Positions 14,087 through 14,587 of a DNA stretch of 14,587 bases are shown piece after piece. The stretch is from Planctomycetota bacterium (GTDB taxonomy: Bacteria > Planctomycetota > Phycisphaerae > FEN-1346 > JAACEH01). Under the pieces are notes generated by a model that saw only the letters and a list, made by a program, of their open reading frames with translations, had not been told where the DNA came from and made no database searches. Numbering within the stretch: the stretch's first letter is position 1; every line of letters starts with the position of its first letter. The stretch covers positions 1 through 14,587 of the forward strand of contig JAFGPY010000291.1 of the NCBI GenBank assembly GCA_016935955.1. Reading direction: 5' to 3'. The translations under genes were made by a program, and so were the position numbers.

Positions 14087-14587
14087 TTAGAGGCCGGTCA
14101 TCTTCTTGATCGCCTTGCGGCTCGAAGTGATGCACTCGGCCGCTTGGCGATCGTGGTCGGGCACGTCCTGCTCAACCACGATCCACGGGGCAGGGGACTT
14201 GTCCGCGGCTTTGAAGATGGCCGGGAAGTCCAGCACGCCTTCGCCCACCGGCGAGAACGACCGTTTGCCGACCTCTTCCAGGTACGAGTCCTTGGCGTGC
14301 AGAATGCGAAGCCGCGAGGCGTACTTGGCCACGAAGGCGGCCGGGTCCAGTCCGCCGTCGCGAACCCAGTAGGCGTCGATGCACAGCTTCACGGTCTCGG
14401 GGTCGGTGACCTCGTACAGGTACTCAAGCGGCAGCTTGCCGTCCTGCTCCTGGAGTTCCCAGCTATGGTTGTGATAGCTCAACACGATGCCGGCCTTGGC
14501 GCAAAGCCGGGCGGCCTCGTTGTACTCGGCGGCGCACTGCTTGTAGATGTCCAGCCCCTTGCCGATCGTGCGGTTGTCGGAGATCGG
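14087..14587 (-). CDS. Sugar phosphate isomerase/epimerase, C-terminal part (truncated by window edge)
   Basis: The last 166 codons of a minus-strand gene; the frame is open to the right edge, where the visible peptide begins with PISDNRTIGKGLDIYKQ. It looks like an AP-endonuclease/xylose-isomerase-like TIM barrel: VLSYHNHSWEL (a beta strand ending in the YHNH metal-site pattern), LCIDAYWVRDGGLDP, LRILHAKDS (strand with H and KD), GEGVLDFPAIFKAA and PWIVVEQD near the end. Such proteins isomerise or epimerise sugars or inositol-type compounds using a divalent metal. The substrate cannot be told. A GTG at 14485 could be mistaken for the start, but the conserved frame continues upstream. It converges with the Spy-like gene across the terminator. 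Confidence 0.85.
   Translation of the reverse strand, partial: PISDNRTIGKGLDIYKQCAAEYNEAARLCAKAGIVLSYHNHSWELQEQDGKLPLEYLYEVTDPETVKLCIDAYWVRDGGLDPAAFVAKYASRLRILHAKDSYLEEVGKRSFSPVGEGVLDFPAIFKAADKSPAPWIVVEQDVPDHDRQAAECITSSRKAIKKMTGL

Overview
The window is high-GC (about 60-65% by eye), dense bacterial DNA whose core is a chemotaxis-type signalling locus. The protein set (CheX-type phosphatases, an HDOD protein, a FapA/DUF342 protein, a CheA with extra domains, a Spy-like exported protein and a sugar phosphate isomerase/epimerase) would fit a member of the Planctomycetota, but that is inference from gene content. Other deep-branching Gram-negative groups, such as deltaproteobacterial lineages, are not excluded.

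Layout. Left edge: a strong Shine-Dalgarno and ATG on the minus strand suggest a gene leaving the window to the left. A 331-bp spacer with a compound palindromic element follows, then a small two-helix membrane protein (342-647). At 648-875 lies a leader rich in hairpins, ahead of a NarL/FixJ-type response regulator (876-1526) and a sensorless histidine kinase (1584-2378). The kinase converges on, and overlaps by 11 bp, a minus-strand operon transcribed right to left: HDOD protein (5666-4716), CheX (4676-4200), CheY (4176-3784) and FapA-like protein (3768-2368). A 555-bp divergent spacer separates this from the plus-strand operon cheA-cheW-cheR-cheD-cheY-cheX-cheB (6222-13163). After a 315-bp spacer with competing hairpins comes a Spy/CpxP-like exported protein (13479-13955) with a clear intrinsic terminator. 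A truncated sugar phosphate isomerase/epimerase enters from the right edge on the minus strand.

How the genes work together. CheA and CheW form the kinase-coupling core. CheR, CheB and CheD modify receptors. Two separate CheY-CheX pairs, one in each divergent operon, supply output regulators and their phosphatases; no CheZ or two-motif CheC is seen. No chemoreceptor and no flagellar or pilus structural gene lies in the window, so input and output must be encoded elsewhere. FapA and HDOD families are often linked to motility or surface behaviour, but the sequence does not settle whether this pathway drives flagella, pili or something else.

Most notable: the CheA carries about 300 extra N-terminal residues. 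Between its HPt and dimerisation domains, where P2 normally sits, there are two consecutive 24-residue motifs that resemble the c-di-GMP-binding MshEN repeat. If confirmed, this would tie a chemotaxis kinase directly to c-di-GMP. The structured leader before the response regulator and the mutually exclusive hairpins after cheB are the best non-coding candidates.
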